This document shows, one piece after another, positions 17,513 through 26,493 of a stretch of DNA of 64,000 bases. Made by a program: the position numbers and the translations under genes. The notes below the pieces were generated by a model. That model had not been told where the DNA came from. It did no database searches and saw only the letters and a program-made list of their open reading frames with translations. Within the stretch, counting starts at the first letter, position 1. Every line of letters starts with the position of its first letter. This DNA comes from Sporosarcina sp. ACRSM. Its GTDB lineage: Bacteria > Bacillota > Bacilli > Bacillales_A > Planococcaceae. The stretch spans positions 1-64,000 of the forward strand of contig NZ_JAKRNU010000005.1 of NCBI RefSeq assembly GCF_022346545.1. Direction: 5' to 3'.

Positions 17513-19210
17513 TTAAGAAGTGAGTAAATTTTGTTCCAGTTCCTGTTTTGCCTCTTCCACAAGTGTGCGTCGCAATATTTTTCCAATTGCAGTTTTCGGT
17601 AATTCTTTTCGGAATTCATAAATGCGCGGCACTTTAAAAGAAGCCAATCGTTCGCGGCAGTATTGATCGAGTTCCTCCTCAGATACGGTTACACCCTCTT
17701 TCAAGACGATAAATGCTTTAACCGTTTCGCCTCGATAAGAATCTGGAATGCCTGCTACGACACATTCCTGAATCGCTTCATGTTCGTATAAGACCTCTTC
17801 GATTTCCCGCGGATATATATTAAAACCGCCCGCAATAATGACATCTTTTTTACGATCCACAATATAGAAATACCCTTTATCATCCATATAACCGAGATCT
17901 CCGGTCAAGAACCAGCCATTTCTGAATGCTTGCGCTGTTTCTGCCGATCTGTTCCAATACCCTTTCATCACTTGTGGCCCTTTTACTGCAATCTCCCCTA
18001 TTTCGCCATTCGGCAATGGTTCGGACGATTCCGGACCGAATATGCAGCAATCCGTATCCGGCCACGGCACGCCGATCGACCCTTTCACACGTTCTTCAAT
18101 CCAAGGAAAATTCACATGTGTCACCGGAGATGTTTCCGTCAAGCCATAGCCTTCAACAAGTTTCCCTCCTGTCACTTTCTCGAATTTCTCTTGGATTTCG
18201 ATGGGCAACGGAGCTGAGCCGCTCAGACAAGCTTTGATGGATGACAGGTCGTATTTGGCAATGTCGGGATGATTGAGTAAGCCGATGTAGATGGTCGGTG
18301 CACCGGGAAATAGTGTCGGCTTCTGTTTATCGATTGTCTTCAAAGCCGTTTCCATATCGAATTTCGGAAGTAACACCATTCTATTCCCCTGCATGACTGA
18401 AAATACTAGGACTGTCGTCATTCCATATACATGAAAGAATGGCAAAATGCCCATGATCGTTTCTTCGCCCGCTTTACATTTGTATAACCACTCTTCACAC
18501 ATTCTCACATTTGAGATAAGATTTTTATGCGTTAACATGACCCCTTTGGGAGAGCCCGTTGTTCCTCCTGTATATTGGAGTAACGCAATATCCTCATCAT
18601 AATTGAATGCATAATGTACCGGATCCGGTTTCGAACTATTCATGATTTCAGTAAAAAGGTGGTGCATGCCTCGATGTTCCACCTTCACAGTAACACCATG
18701 TTCTTTTTTCTGAATGAACGGGTAGATGAAATTTTTAGGAAATGGTAAATAGTCTTTTATCCCCGTTATTATGATATTCTCCAGCTCTGTCTCTTTAACG
18801 ATTTTGGAAATTCGCGGAAATAAAATATCGAGTGAAATGATGGCTTTTGCACCCGAATCCACCATTTGATAGGCGAGCTCACGCTCCGTATAAAGGGGGT
18901 TCGTTTGAACGACAATTCCTCCCGCATACAATATCCCAAAGTAGGCGATAGCGCTTTGCGGACAATTAGGCAACATGATCGCTACCCGATCTCCCTTATT
19001 TATGCCGATCGATCGCAAATAATTTGCCAACTTCAATGCCGAATCATAAAACTCTTTGTAAGGAATCTCTTTCCCCAGAAAATGGATAGCAATCTTATTA
19101 GGAAATCTCGAGGCAGTCTTCGTCAAATATTCCTGAATCGGAATTTTTTCATACTGTAACGTCTTGGCAATCTCCGGCGGATATAAATCTAACCAAGGCT
19201 TCAAAGACAT
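17513..19210 (-). CDS. lcfA: Long-chain fatty-acid--CoA ligase
   Basis: Activates fatty acids to acyl-CoA through an acyl-adenylate. The 565-aa ANL enzyme shows the P-loop-like YTGGTTGSPKGV, GYGLTETSPV, the hinge region VDRKKDVIIAGGFNIYPREIEE and the catalytic lysine context PKTAIGKILRR near the C-terminus. ATG start with AAAGGGG upstream. It has its own promoter at 19263-19291 and leads the fatty-acid block lcfA-fadR-fadB-etfB-etfA. I found no second FadR box at this promoter. Confidence 0.95.
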   Translation of the reverse strand: MSLKPWLDLYPPEIAKTLQYEKIPIQEYLTKTASRFPNKIAIHFLGKEIPYKEFYDSALKLANYLRSIGINKGDRVAIMLPNCPQSAIAYFGILYAGGIVVQTNPLYTERELAYQMVDSGAKAIISLDILFPRISKIVKETELENIIITGIKDYLPFPKNFIYPFIQKKEHGVTVKVEHRGMHHLFTEIMNSSKPDPVHYAFNYDEDIALLQYTGGTTGSPKGVMLTHKNLISNVRMCEEWLYKCKAGEETIMGILPFFHVYGMTTVLVFSVMQGNRMVLLPKFDMETALKTIDKQKPTLFPGAPTIYIGLLNHPDIAKYDLSSIKACLSGSAPLPIEIQEKFEKVTGGKLVEGYGLTETSPVTHVNFPWIEERVKGSIGVPWPDTDCCIFGPESSEPLPNGEIGEIAVKGPQVMKGYWNRSAETAQAFRNGWFLTGDLGYMDDKGYFYIVDRKKDVIIAGGFNIYPREIEEVLYEHEAIQECVVAGIPDSYRGETVKAFIVLKEGVTVSEEELDQYCRERLASFKVPRIYEFRKELPKTAIGKILRRTLVEEAKQELEQNLLTS

Positions 19211-19262
19211 TCAATGGCCCCTTTCTATCTCGATTTCAGTTCTTTGAATATTCCTATAGTTT

Positions 19263-19291
19263 ATTATAATCTCTCTGGAATAGGCTTTCAA
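19263..19291 (-). promoter_or_regulatory. Sigma-A promoter of lcfA
   Basis: On the minus strand TTGAAA, 17 bp and a perfect TATAAT lie about 55 bp upstream of the lcfA ATG. Confidence 0.85.
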
Positions 19292-19366
19292 ACAATAACC
19301 TGCATCAAGGGTCTTAGTGATCGATACACGGTTGAAGTGCATAGTCTCCCTTTGGCAAACCATATG

Positions 19367-19398
19367 AAAAAACCTTGATCGATATGCATCGATCAAGG
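19367..19398 (-). terminator. Terminator of the yshE/small-ORF unit
   Basis: CCTTGATCGAT and ATCGATCAAGG form a perfect 11-bp stem with a 4-nt loop and TTTTTT on the minus strand. The stop codon of the 28-codon frame lies inside the stem. Confidence 0.9.
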
Positions 19399-19479
19399 CG
19401 TATTGGCAGTCATCCAATAAATTCCTACTGCAATAAATAAGATACAGACTATGATTAAGATTTTTGATAGTTTTTCCAT
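19393..19479 (-). CDS. Putative 28-aa single-span membrane peptide
   Basis: A short frame reads MEKLSKILIIVCILFIAVGI and then eight more residues, ending NTP. It has a lysine-bearing N-terminus and one hydrophobic helix of about 17 residues, so it would be an inner-membrane peptide. The ATG lies 13 bp after the yshE stop, and that TAG is part of the ribosome binding site TAGGAG. The stop codon lies within the terminator stem. This tight packing suggests a real gene coupled to yshE. I do not recognise a family, and no function is implied. Confidence 0.65.
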   Translation of the reverse strand: MEKLSKILIIVCILFIAVGIYWMTANTP

Positions 19480-19492
19480 CCGTCTACGTCTC

Positions 19493-19906
19493 CTATGAAA
19501 TACTTGCTCCGATGACAAATGACAGTCCTACTGAAATGACCATCGAGATAAAACCGACAGAGCGATTATCCGACTCGATTTCTTTATCAATATTAAACTT
19601 CGGCGTTAAAAACTCAAATAAGAAATACGCAAAAATAAGCAGCAAAAATCCGTACAGCCCCCATCCGATCATTTGTGGCAATGAATTATGCTGCTCGATG
19701 GAATGGCGGAATATATTGGCGACACCAAATATTTTACCCCCTGTTGCGAATGCGACAGAAAGGTTCCCTTTTCTGATTTCTTCCCAATTATTATATTTCG
19801 TAACAAGTTCAAAAATCACCATGGACACGATCAGACAGAGGACAACCACACTGAAGTATCCGGCTGTTTCCACCAATGGATGGCTCCAAAAACCAGTTTT
19901 CGTCAT
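19493..19906 (-). CDS. yshE: YshE-like membrane protein, DUF350
   Basis: A 137-aa integral membrane protein with hydrophobic stretches near residues 16-38, 80-102 and 116-137 and a weaker one near 48-62, as in the DUF350 family. Function unknown. AAAGGAG precedes the ATG. It lies between mutS2 and lcfA as in B. subtilis, and the 28-aa peptide frame is coupled to its end. Confidence 0.85.
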   Translation of the reverse strand: MTKTGFWSHPLVETAGYFSVVVLCLIVSMVIFELVTKYNNWEEIRKGNLSVAFATGGKIFGVANIFRHSIEQHNSLPQMIGWGLYGFLLLIFAYFLFEFLTPKFNIDKEIESDNRSVGFISMVISVGLSFVIGASIS

Positions 19907-19920
19907 TTTCTCATACTCCT

Positions 19921-20113
19921 TTAACTTGATTCAGCAGCCCCCCCCACTTCCATAGTGGCGGGATGAATGCCAGAATGTATTTTTAATCAGAGAGAGTCCA
20001 AACTCCCTGCTGATTCAAGTTAAGCCTCCGGCGGATGTCACAGATTTTGAAAGGAGTTAATTGCGCAAGCGCAATTCAAAATCTGGACGCAATTACGCCA
20101 AGGCGTAATTGAT
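19921..20113. repeat. Dispersed hairpin-rich intergenic element, copy 2
   Basis: TTAACTTGATTCAGCAG at 19921 and its near-perfect inverse at 20007-20023 flank a variable core. The shared text GCCTCCGGCGGATGTCACAG and GATTTTGAA follows, with a stem around AATTGCGC / GCGCAATT closing on TTCAAAATCTGGACGCAAT, and a final stem AATTACGCC / GGCGTAATT. It is the same family as the elements at 13566 and 31500. The rest of the 338-bp gap, 20114-20244, holds nothing I recognise. Confidence 0.85.
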
Positions 20114-20244
20114 CGTTCAGTCAATCCTTCCTAATACGGATGAAGTTGAGAAAGGTTTCAAAAAAACATCATTATTTCAAGATAATTAGAAGGAAGGAGT
20201 TTCTTTTGGGGGTTATCCTCCATTTGATCGCTCTTGATTGCTGT

Positions 20245-22602
20245 TTATTTCAGTTCGACAACCGTGACGCCGTGTCCACCTTCTCCAGCTTCACCGAAGC
20301 GGAAACTTTTCACACGGGAATGATTTTTCAAATATTGTTGGATTCCTTTGCGTAAAGCCCCTGTTCCTTTCCCATGAATGATCGAAACTTGATGATAGTT
20401 CGATAACAGTGCGTCATCCAAATACTTTTCTGTGCGAAGAATGGCGTCCTCGTACCGCTCTCCCCTTAGATCAAGCTCCAATTTGACATAGGAATCTCTT
20501 CCTCTCACAGAAGCCGAGACGACAGGTTGCTTCTCTTTTTCAGGTTTGACATATTCTAAACCGGATTGTTCCAGCTTCATTTTCAAAATACCGATTTGGA
20601 CAACCCATTCCTGATCCGATACTTTTTCAATCAATGTCCCTTTCTGACCATAGCTGAGCACTTTCACCTCATCGCCGACTTGCAAAGGTCTTGGAGCCGC
20701 TTTTGCTTTGACCACTTTTTTCTTCGCTTCCGTAGGGGTCGCGCCTTCAAGCCTTTTCCGCGCCTCAATCAATTCATGCTCTTTGACATCGGCTCCTACA
20801 TTGAGTCGCATCGCACGTAGATCAGATATGACTGCTTCTGCTTCACGCCTCGCATCTTCGACAATTTTTTTCGCTTTGTCTTTCGCTTTCGTTTCCAACT
20901 GCTCTTTCATCGCATCGTACTCAGCTATTTTCGCTTCCAATTCCCGTTTCAGCTGTTCAGTTTCCAACAGGATTTCATGCGTTTCTTCCGCGTCTTTTTC
21001 CGATTGTACGCGGCTTGTCTCAAGAGAGGCAATCATGGAGTCCACTTCGCCGCGATCCGTTCCGGTAAAGCTTTTTGCCCGATCGATAATTCGCTCTTGA
21101 AGACCGAGCCGCTTGGAAATTTCAAATGCATTACTGCGACCTGGCACGCCAATCAATAATCGATAAGTCGGGCTCAGTGTATCAATATTGAATTCCACAC
21201 TCGCATTCGCGACACCGGGACGATTATAGCCATAAGCCTTCAATTCTGGATAATGTGTCGTCGCCATCACACGCGCACCGCGTCCATGTACTTCATCTAG
21301 AATCGAGATTGCAAGTGCCGCCCCTTCTTGCGGGTCCGTACCCGATCCAAGTTCGTCGAAAATCAACAAGGAGCGGTCATCGTATTTCTGCAAAATGTCG
21401 ACAATATTAACCATATGGGACGAAAATGTACTCAAGCTTTGCTCAATGGACTGTTCATCGCCAATATCCGCATACACCGATTCGAAAACAGCGACTTCCG
21501 AACCGTCAAGCGCCGGGATCGGTAGCCCCGCCTGCGCCATCAATGTGCAAAGCCCGACCGTTTTCAACGTGACCGTCTTCCCGCCGGTGTTCGGCCCCGT
21601 AATGACTATTGTTGTAATATCCTTGCCGAATTCAATCGTATTGGCAACCGCTTCGTCAATAGGGAGCAGTGGATGCCTCGCTTTTGTCAGACGAATATAG
21701 CCTTGATCATTCACTTCCGGCTTCGTACATTTTTGGGCCATCCCGAATTTTGCCTTTGCTAAAATGATGTCGATTTCAGAAAGAACAGCAACAAGAACAA
21801 ACAACTCATGCGCGATTTCCTGCACCTTCGCTGAAAGCTCAAGAAGGATCTTTTCAATTTCTTCCTGTTCTAGCATTTTAAGCCGTCTAATTTCATTGTT
21901 CGCTTGGACGACTGCATCCGGTTCAATGAATAACGTCTGGCCGGAAGATGACATATCGTGGATAACACCGCCATAGTGGGAACGATACTCTGCCTTCACA
22001 GGAATGACGTAACGATCGTTCCGGATCGTCACAATCGAATCGGATAACATTTTCGCCGCATTTTTGCCGCGTGTATAACTTTCCAGTTTTTCGCGTACAC
22101 GCCCTTCTTGCATCCGAAGGCTTTGTCGGATTGAACGGAGGGCACCCGAAGCACTATCGACGACATGACCATTGTCGTCAATGCATGCATTGATTTCATG
22201 TTCCAAGCCCGTCAAAACCGGGATCGTCTCTTTTTTCGCAGTGAAATGCGGAATCTCGATATCTTCATCTGTCTCAATCGCTTCGATAAATTGACGCAGG
22301 ATGCGGCTCGCCCGAATCGTATTGGCAATTTCCATCAATTCAAACGCGCTGAGCATCCCGCCCATTTGCGCACGTTTGGCGTGAGGTCTGACGTCACTGA
22401 TTCCCCCCATCGGCACATTGCCTCGGATCCGTAAAATGGCTAAGCCTTCATCCATTTCTTCCAATAACCGGACCACTTCTTCGAAATCACTGACAGGCAC
22501 TAATTTTTCGATCATTGTCCGTCCGGCAGATGATGTGCAATAACCTGCTACAATCTCCCGGATTTTATCAAACTCAAGTGTTTTTAAGACACGACTTTCC
22601 AA
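20245..22602 (-). CDS. mutS2: Endonuclease MutS2
   Basis: A 785-aa MutS paralogue, the same length as B. subtilis MutSB. It lacks the MutS mismatch-recognition domain. It shows the ATPase Walker A TGPNTGGKTVTLKT and DELGSGTDPQEG, a long coiled coil (about residues 500-620) and a C-terminal Smr nuclease domain with LDLRGERYEDA and IIHGKGTGALRKG. MutS2 has been linked to recombination control and to rescue of collided ribosomes. I chose the TTG at 22602 with AAAGGAAG 9 nt upstream; the frame to 22665 is an extension into polX. It lies 16 bp after polX. Confidence 0.95.
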   Translation of the reverse strand: MESRVLKTLEFDKIREIVAGYCTSSAGRTMIEKLVPVSDFEEVVRLLEEMDEGLAILRIRGNVPMGGISDVRPHAKRAQMGGMLSAFELMEIANTIRASRILRQFIEAIETDEDIEIPHFTAKKETIPVLTGLEHEINACIDDNGHVVDSASGALRSIRQSLRMQEGRVREKLESYTRGKNAAKMLSDSIVTIRNDRYVIPVKAEYRSHYGGVIHDMSSSGQTLFIEPDAVVQANNEIRRLKMLEQEEIEKILLELSAKVQEIAHELFVLVAVLSEIDIILAKAKFGMAQKCTKPEVNDQGYIRLTKARHPLLPIDEAVANTIEFGKDITTIVITGPNTGGKTVTLKTVGLCTLMAQAGLPIPALDGSEVAVFESVYADIGDEQSIEQSLSTFSSHMVNIVDILQKYDDRSLLIFDELGSGTDPQEGAALAISILDEVHGRGARVMATTHYPELKAYGYNRPGVANASVEFNIDTLSPTYRLLIGVPGRSNAFEISKRLGLQERIIDRAKSFTGTDRGEVDSMIASLETSRVQSEKDAEETHEILLETEQLKRELEAKIAEYDAMKEQLETKAKDKAKKIVEDARREAEAVISDLRAMRLNVGADVKEHELIEARKRLEGATPTEAKKKVVKAKAAPRPLQVGDEVKVLSYGQKGTLIEKVSDQEWVVQIGILKMKLEQSGLEYVKPEKEKQPVVSASVRGRDSYVKLELDLRGERYEDAILRTEKYLDDALLSNYHQVSIIHGKGTGALRKGIQQYLKNHSRVKSFRFGEAGEGGHGVTVVELK

Positions 22603-22618
22603 TGTCTTACACTTCCTT

Positions 22619-24325
22619 TCACTTCCGTAGTATGTCACGGATGAATCGATCGAGCGGCCATGCATTGACGACCGTCTCTTTTTTCAACCATGCTTTTTGG
22701 GCGTATTTCACACCGATTTCCATATATTTCAATTGATCGATAGCGTGGGCATCTGTGTTGATGGCAATCTTCACACCCGCATCCTGCGCCATGATCAAAT
22801 GCTCCGTCGCAAGGTCAAGCCGATAAGGGTTTGCGTTCAACTCCAATAGTTTGTTATATTCTTTTGCCCATTGGATCAACTGTGGCACGTCCGTATCATA
22901 GCCATCCCGCTGACCGATAATCCGGCCTGTCGGATGAGCAATCATATCGACATGTGGATTTTTCATGGCTGCATGGAGCCTGTCCATAATCTGTTCCTGA
23001 GGCTGATTGAAATTCGAATGGATGGAGGCGATGACGAAATCGAGTTCACTCAACAATTCGTCGTCAAAATCGAGCGTCGCATCGGGAAGAATATCCATTT
23101 CCGTCCCACAAAAGATTTCAATGTCCTTATATTCTTCGTTCAATGTACGGATTTCTGCTATTTGTTCGCGCACCCGATCAGGCGTAAGACCATTTGCCAC
23201 TTTCAAATATTGCGTATGATCGGTGATCACCATATGGGAATAGCCTTTTGCACGACAAGCTTCCACCATTTCACGAATCGAGTACCCCCCATCCGACCAC
23301 GTCGTATGCATATGGAAGTCTGAACGAATATCTTTCAATTCAATCAAATCATTCAATTCATCGATTCGATCGATTTCACGGCCGCTACTCCGGACAGCTG
23401 GGGGGATGAATGGCAAATCGAAATGGGCAAAAAACTGTTCTTCTGAATCAAACGTCGTGATTTGGCCATTTTCATCTTCCACGCCATATTCACTGATTTT
23501 CCACCCTTTTGATTTTGCCAGTTGGCGCATGCGTATATTATGATCCTTCGACCCTGTAAAATGATGGATGGCAGAGGCAAATTGCTCATCTGTGACAAAA
23601 CGGAAATCCGCGTCCATTTGGTCCTCCAAATCGAGCGTGATGGAAAGTTTAGCATCACCGGCTGCAATCGTCGCAGCAAGCGGTAAAGCGGCAAGCAATT
23701 TTTCGCGCACCGTTCCCGGCTCTTCCGTCACAACGATAAAATCGACATCGCTGCTTTCTTCTTCGGCTCTGCGGTAGCTGCCCGCCACTGAAAAACGTGT
23801 AATTTCAGGAATTGCTTGCAGCTCAGCCTCTATCAATGAAACGACTTTTTCCACTTGCCAAATCGCGAACTTCCCTTGGCGCGAACCTAGTAGTTCAATT
23901 TCTGCCAGTATATTCTGCTCCGTCTTCTTGCCAAAACCAGGCACTTTGCTCACTTTTCCATCGATACACGCTTCCTGTAGCGATCCAACTGAATCGATGC
24001 CAATCGCTTCGCGCAATTTGGCAATCCGTTTGCCGCCAAGCCCAGGGATTTTCAAAAGAGGAATAAGCCCTTTCGGAACTGCTTGCTCCAATTCTTTCAG
24101 CAGATCAGACTCGCCTTTTTCCAACAAATCGGAAATGACTGCACCTGTCCCTTTCCCAATCCCCTTCAATGTTAAAATATCATCCATTTCCGATAAACTC
24201 CGCGGATCAAGTTCAAGGACATTGGCCGCTTTTCTGAATGCAGCCACTTTGAAATGATTTTCCCCTAGCAATTCCATATATAAAGCAATTTTTTCAAATG
24301 TGCGGATAATCGTTTTTTTATTCAC
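22619..24325 (-). CDS. polX: DNA polymerase X family protein with PHP domain
   Basis: Repair polymerase of 568 aa. The N-terminal POLXc part has an 8-kDa-type domain and two helix-hairpin-helix motifs (LKGIGKGTGAVI, VPGFGKKTEQNI) and the palm aspartates in SSDVDFIVVTEE. The C-terminal PHP phosphoesterase domain begins at RSDFHMHTTWSDGG and carries the metal-ligand histidines and CGTEMDILPD. I chose the GTG at 24325 with GGGAGG upstream; the longer frame overlaps cvpA. This matches B. subtilis YshC/PolX in length and position. Confidence 0.95.
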   Translation of the reverse strand: MNKKTIIRTFEKIALYMELLGENHFKVAAFRKAANVLELDPRSLSEMDDILTLKGIGKGTGAVISDLLEKGESDLLKELEQAVPKGLIPLLKIPGLGGKRIAKLREAIGIDSVGSLQEACIDGKVSKVPGFGKKTEQNILAEIELLGSRQGKFAIWQVEKVVSLIEAELQAIPEITRFSVAGSYRRAEEESSDVDFIVVTEEPGTVREKLLAALPLAATIAAGDAKLSITLDLEDQMDADFRFVTDEQFASAIHHFTGSKDHNIRMRQLAKSKGWKISEYGVEDENGQITTFDSEEQFFAHFDLPFIPPAVRSSGREIDRIDELNDLIELKDIRSDFHMHTTWSDGGYSIREMVEACRAKGYSHMVITDHTQYLKVANGLTPDRVREQIAEIRTLNEEYKDIEIFCGTEMDILPDATLDFDDELLSELDFVIASIHSNFNQPQEQIMDRLHAAMKNPHVDMIAHPTGRIIGQRDGYDTDVPQLIQWAKEYNKLLELNANPYRLDLATEHLIMAQDAGVKIAINTDAHAIDQLKYMEIGVKYAQKAWLKKETVVNAWPLDRFIRDILRK

Positions 24326-24379
24326 CTTAAATTCCCTCCCAATTGAAACTGAAAAGTACCTAGCCTCGAGGTGTTCTTG

Positions 24380-24409
24380 AAAAAAGCTTCCCTCCACAAA
24401 GGGGGAAGC
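24380..24409 (-). terminator. Terminator after cvpA
   Basis: GCTTCCC and GGGAAGC pair on the minus strand and end in TTTTTT, directly after the cvpA stop and 55 bp before the polX start. polX therefore probably relies on read-through or a local promoter. Confidence 0.8.
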
Positions 24410-24411
24410 CA

Positions 24412-24951
24412 TCATTTTGTATAGATGTACCACCAGTTCCGCACCATCTCAGAAAGCAGTGGTGTATGCTCAAACATCGTCTTGGCAAACAATGAACTGC
24501 TTAACATGTTTTGAATGAAATCCATCGGTAACATGGCCAACAAGTAAAGGACAAGGAATATGAAAATATAAAATTCCAGAAATCCGAATAGCGCCCCAAC
24601 AAGTCGGGCGACAAAGCCTAGGACCGGCACGTATTGCAAGAAATCGAACATGGAAGCGACAATTTGTAAACCGAATTTGACCACAAGAAAAATGAGGACA
24701 AATGCAAGCAAACGATAAAACGTCTGATCCAAATCAAGCTGTTCAACGGTCATTGTCAATTTCGAGCCTGCCGTTACACCCGGATAAGGAACCCAAAGAA
24801 CAAATTTCTCTGCCAGTTGTTTATAATACAGATAAGCGACGATAAGTGCGATAATGAAACCTGTCATATGTATGAGTTGCACGACAAATCCGCGCTTGAA
24901 TCCTGTAATAAGTCCCCCTAAAAGGAGGAAAATAATAAGTAAATCTAGCAT
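24412..24951 (-). CDS. cvpA: CvpA-family membrane protein (YshB-like)
   Basis: A 179-aa membrane protein with four hydrophobic helices (about 4-20, 27-44, 80-100, 115-146). The family is named after E. coli CvpA, required for colicin V secretion; its role in Bacillales is not defined. It starts MLDLLIIF, 9 bp after zapA, and matches yshB of B. subtilis in position. Confidence 0.87.
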   Translation of the reverse strand: MLDLLIIFLLLGGLITGFKRGFVVQLIHMTGFIIALIVAYLYYKQLAEKFVLWVPYPGVTAGSKLTMTVEQLDLDQTFYRLLAFVLIFLVVKFGLQIVASMFDFLQYVPVLGFVARLVGALFGFLEFYIFIFLVLYLLAMLPMDFIQNMLSSSLFAKTMFEHTPLLSEMVRNWWYIYTK

Positions 24952-24960
24952 GTCAGACCG

Positions 24961-25221
24961 TCAACCCTTCAACTTTTTCAATTCTTCTTCCATTTGTTCA
25001 AGTTGCTCTTTTAATTTAAGATAATCATGTACAGTATTTACAGCGGTGAGCACAGCGATTTTTGCACTGTCGAGAGAAGGGTTACGCGCACTAATTTCGC
25101 GCATTCTATCATCGACCATCGAGGCGACCAGCCGCATATGACTGCTAGTTTCGGTACCGACCATCTTATATGTCTGACCGTATATGTCAACCGCTATGCG
25201 CGTCTTTTCTTCGTCAATCAA
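24961..25221 (-). CDS. zapA: Cell division protein ZapA
   Basis: An 86-aa FtsZ-associated protein that bundles FtsZ protofilaments. It has the N-terminal strand-helix region ([15 protein letters not shown]) and a C-terminal coiled coil ([19 protein letters not shown]). First gene of zapA-cvpA-polX, divergent from rnhC with 135 bp between the starts. Confidence 0.93.
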   Translation of the reverse strand: MIDEEKTRIAVDIYGQTYKMVGTETSSHMRLVASMVDDRMREISARNPSLDSAKIAVLTAVNTVHDYLKLKEQLEQMEEELKKLKG

Positions 25222-25356
25222 AGACCTGACCTCCTACAATCAATTACGCCTAAAAAACTCTAGTACCCATCATACCATGAAAGTGATTTAGTTGTCATGG
25301 ACCCAATATTGAATACGATTGACCCTATCATCCCTTGAAGGAAAGGAAGTTCATAA

Positions 25357-26292
25357 TTGAGCAATCATGTCATTGTAGTAGATGCACAAGTTGTACAAAA
25401 AGTGATGAATCACTATGCGTCATCCAAAGTGGTCCGCAACGCACCCGGCGTCGTTTTTGCGGCAAAATTACCGGATACGGCGATTACTGCTTACAAATCT
25501 GGGAAAGTGTTGTTCCAAGGCGCGGGAGCCGATCGAGAAGCGGCACGTTGGGGCAAAGTAGAAAATAAATCGACATCCGTCAAAGCGACATCGAAAGGGG
25601 ATCGATTGCCAGATCGGTTGGCAGAACTCTCTGTCGTTGGATCGGACGAAACCGGCACCGGTGACTTCTTTGGACCGGTGACCGTTGCCGCGTGCTACGT
25701 GAGAGCCGATCAAGTGGCGCTTGTTCGGGAGCTAGGCGTGATGGACTCCAAACTATTAACGGATGACGTGATGCGGAAGATCGCTCCAGATTTGCAAGCG
25801 ACTTTGATTCATAGTGTGCTCACTTTGAAAAATGAGAAGTACAATGAAGTACAAGGCCGCGGTTGGTCCCAAGGGAAAATCAAGGCATTGCTTCATAATC
25901 AGGCACTGAAGCATGTGCTTCGGAAAATGGGCGACGAAAAACCCGACTATATTTTAATCGACCAATTCGCGGAAAGAGGCATTTATTATAATCATATTAA
26001 GGCCCAGTCTGAAATAGTGCGGGAAAATGTATTATTTTCAACGAAAGCGGAAGGGCTACACGTTTCAGTCGCCGCAGCCTCCATCATTGCACGTGTTGCA
26101 TTTTTGGAAGAGATGGACCGCTTGAGTACGGTTGCAGGCATGACGCTTCCGAAAGGCGCAGGACCCAAAGTGGATGAAGTAGCCGCAAGGATTTTATTAA
26201 AAGATGGGGAAGAACAATTGAAAGTAATGACCAAATGGCATTTTGCAAATGCGGGGAAAGCGAAAAAAATTGCTGAGAGGAAAAAAAGGTAA
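25357..26292 (+). CDS. rnhC: Ribonuclease HIII
   Basis: Cleaves the RNA strand of RNA-DNA hybrids. It has the N-terminal substrate-binding domain of RNase HIII (residues 1-90) and the catalytic core GSDETGTGDFFGPVTVAACY with the acidic metal ligands, then DSKLLTD and IDQFAERG. The 311-aa length is normal. TTG start at 25357 behind AAGGAAAGGAAG. It is the only plus-strand gene between yslB and sspI and is divergent from zapA, as in B. subtilis. Confidence 0.95.
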   Translation: MSNHVIVVDAQVVQKVMNHYASSKVVRNAPGVVFAAKLPDTAITAYKSGKVLFQGAGADREAARWGKVENKSTSVKATSKGDRLPDRLAELSVVGSDETGTGDFFGPVTVAACYVRADQVALVRELGVMDSKLLTDDVMRKIAPDLQATLIHSVLTLKNEKYNEVQGRGWSQGKIKALLHNQALKHVLRKMGDEKPDYILIDQFAERGIYYNHIKAQSEIVRENVLFSTKAEGLHVSVAAASIIARVAFLEEMDRLSTVAGMTLPKGAGPKVDEVAARILLKDGEEQLKVMTKWHFANAGKAKKIAERKKR

Positions 26293-26317
26293 CAGTATTG
26301 TTAGGTTGTCTTGGGGC

Positions 26318-26431
26318 TTATTGGCGTTCGTAGCGGAGTTATTGGCGTTCGCCCGTTGTTTATTGGCGCTGAAAGACGGTTTATTGGCGATATGAACCGA
26401 GTTATTGGCGTTAATGAATAATTTATCGGCG
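26318..26431. repeat. Six-unit phased array, exact 21-bp period, core TTATTGGCG
   Basis: TTATTGGCG occurs at 26318, 26339, 26360, 26381 and 26402, and TTATCGGCG at 26423, each exactly 21 bp after the previous one, with non-conserved 12-bp spacers. The array lies between the convergent rnhC and pheT genes. It is in frame with itself (7 codons) but a TGA in the fourth unit and the absence of a start argue against a peptide. Its design mirrors the array at 5901 with a different core. Confidence 0.92.
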
Positions 26432-26452
26432 ATTCAAGACTAAACTACCATT

Positions 26453-26483
26453 AAAAAACGCCGCTCACGGCACCGTGAGCGGC
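26453..26483 (-). terminator. Terminator of pheST
   Basis: GCCGCTCACGG and CCGTGAGCGGC form a perfect 11-bp stem with a minimal loop, followed on the minus strand by a T-run. It lies 10 bp beyond the pheT stop. Confidence 0.9.
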
Positions 26484-26493
26484 TATTATTCAT

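Noticed and set aside
19211..19417. 68-codon frame upstream of lcfA
   Set aside because: It overlaps the terminator and the lcfA promoter and has no ribosome binding site.
26318..26400. Heptad-repeat peptide encoded by the 21-bp array
   Set aside because: There is a TGA in the fourth unit, no start codon with ribosome binding site, and spacers are not conserved at amino-acid level.
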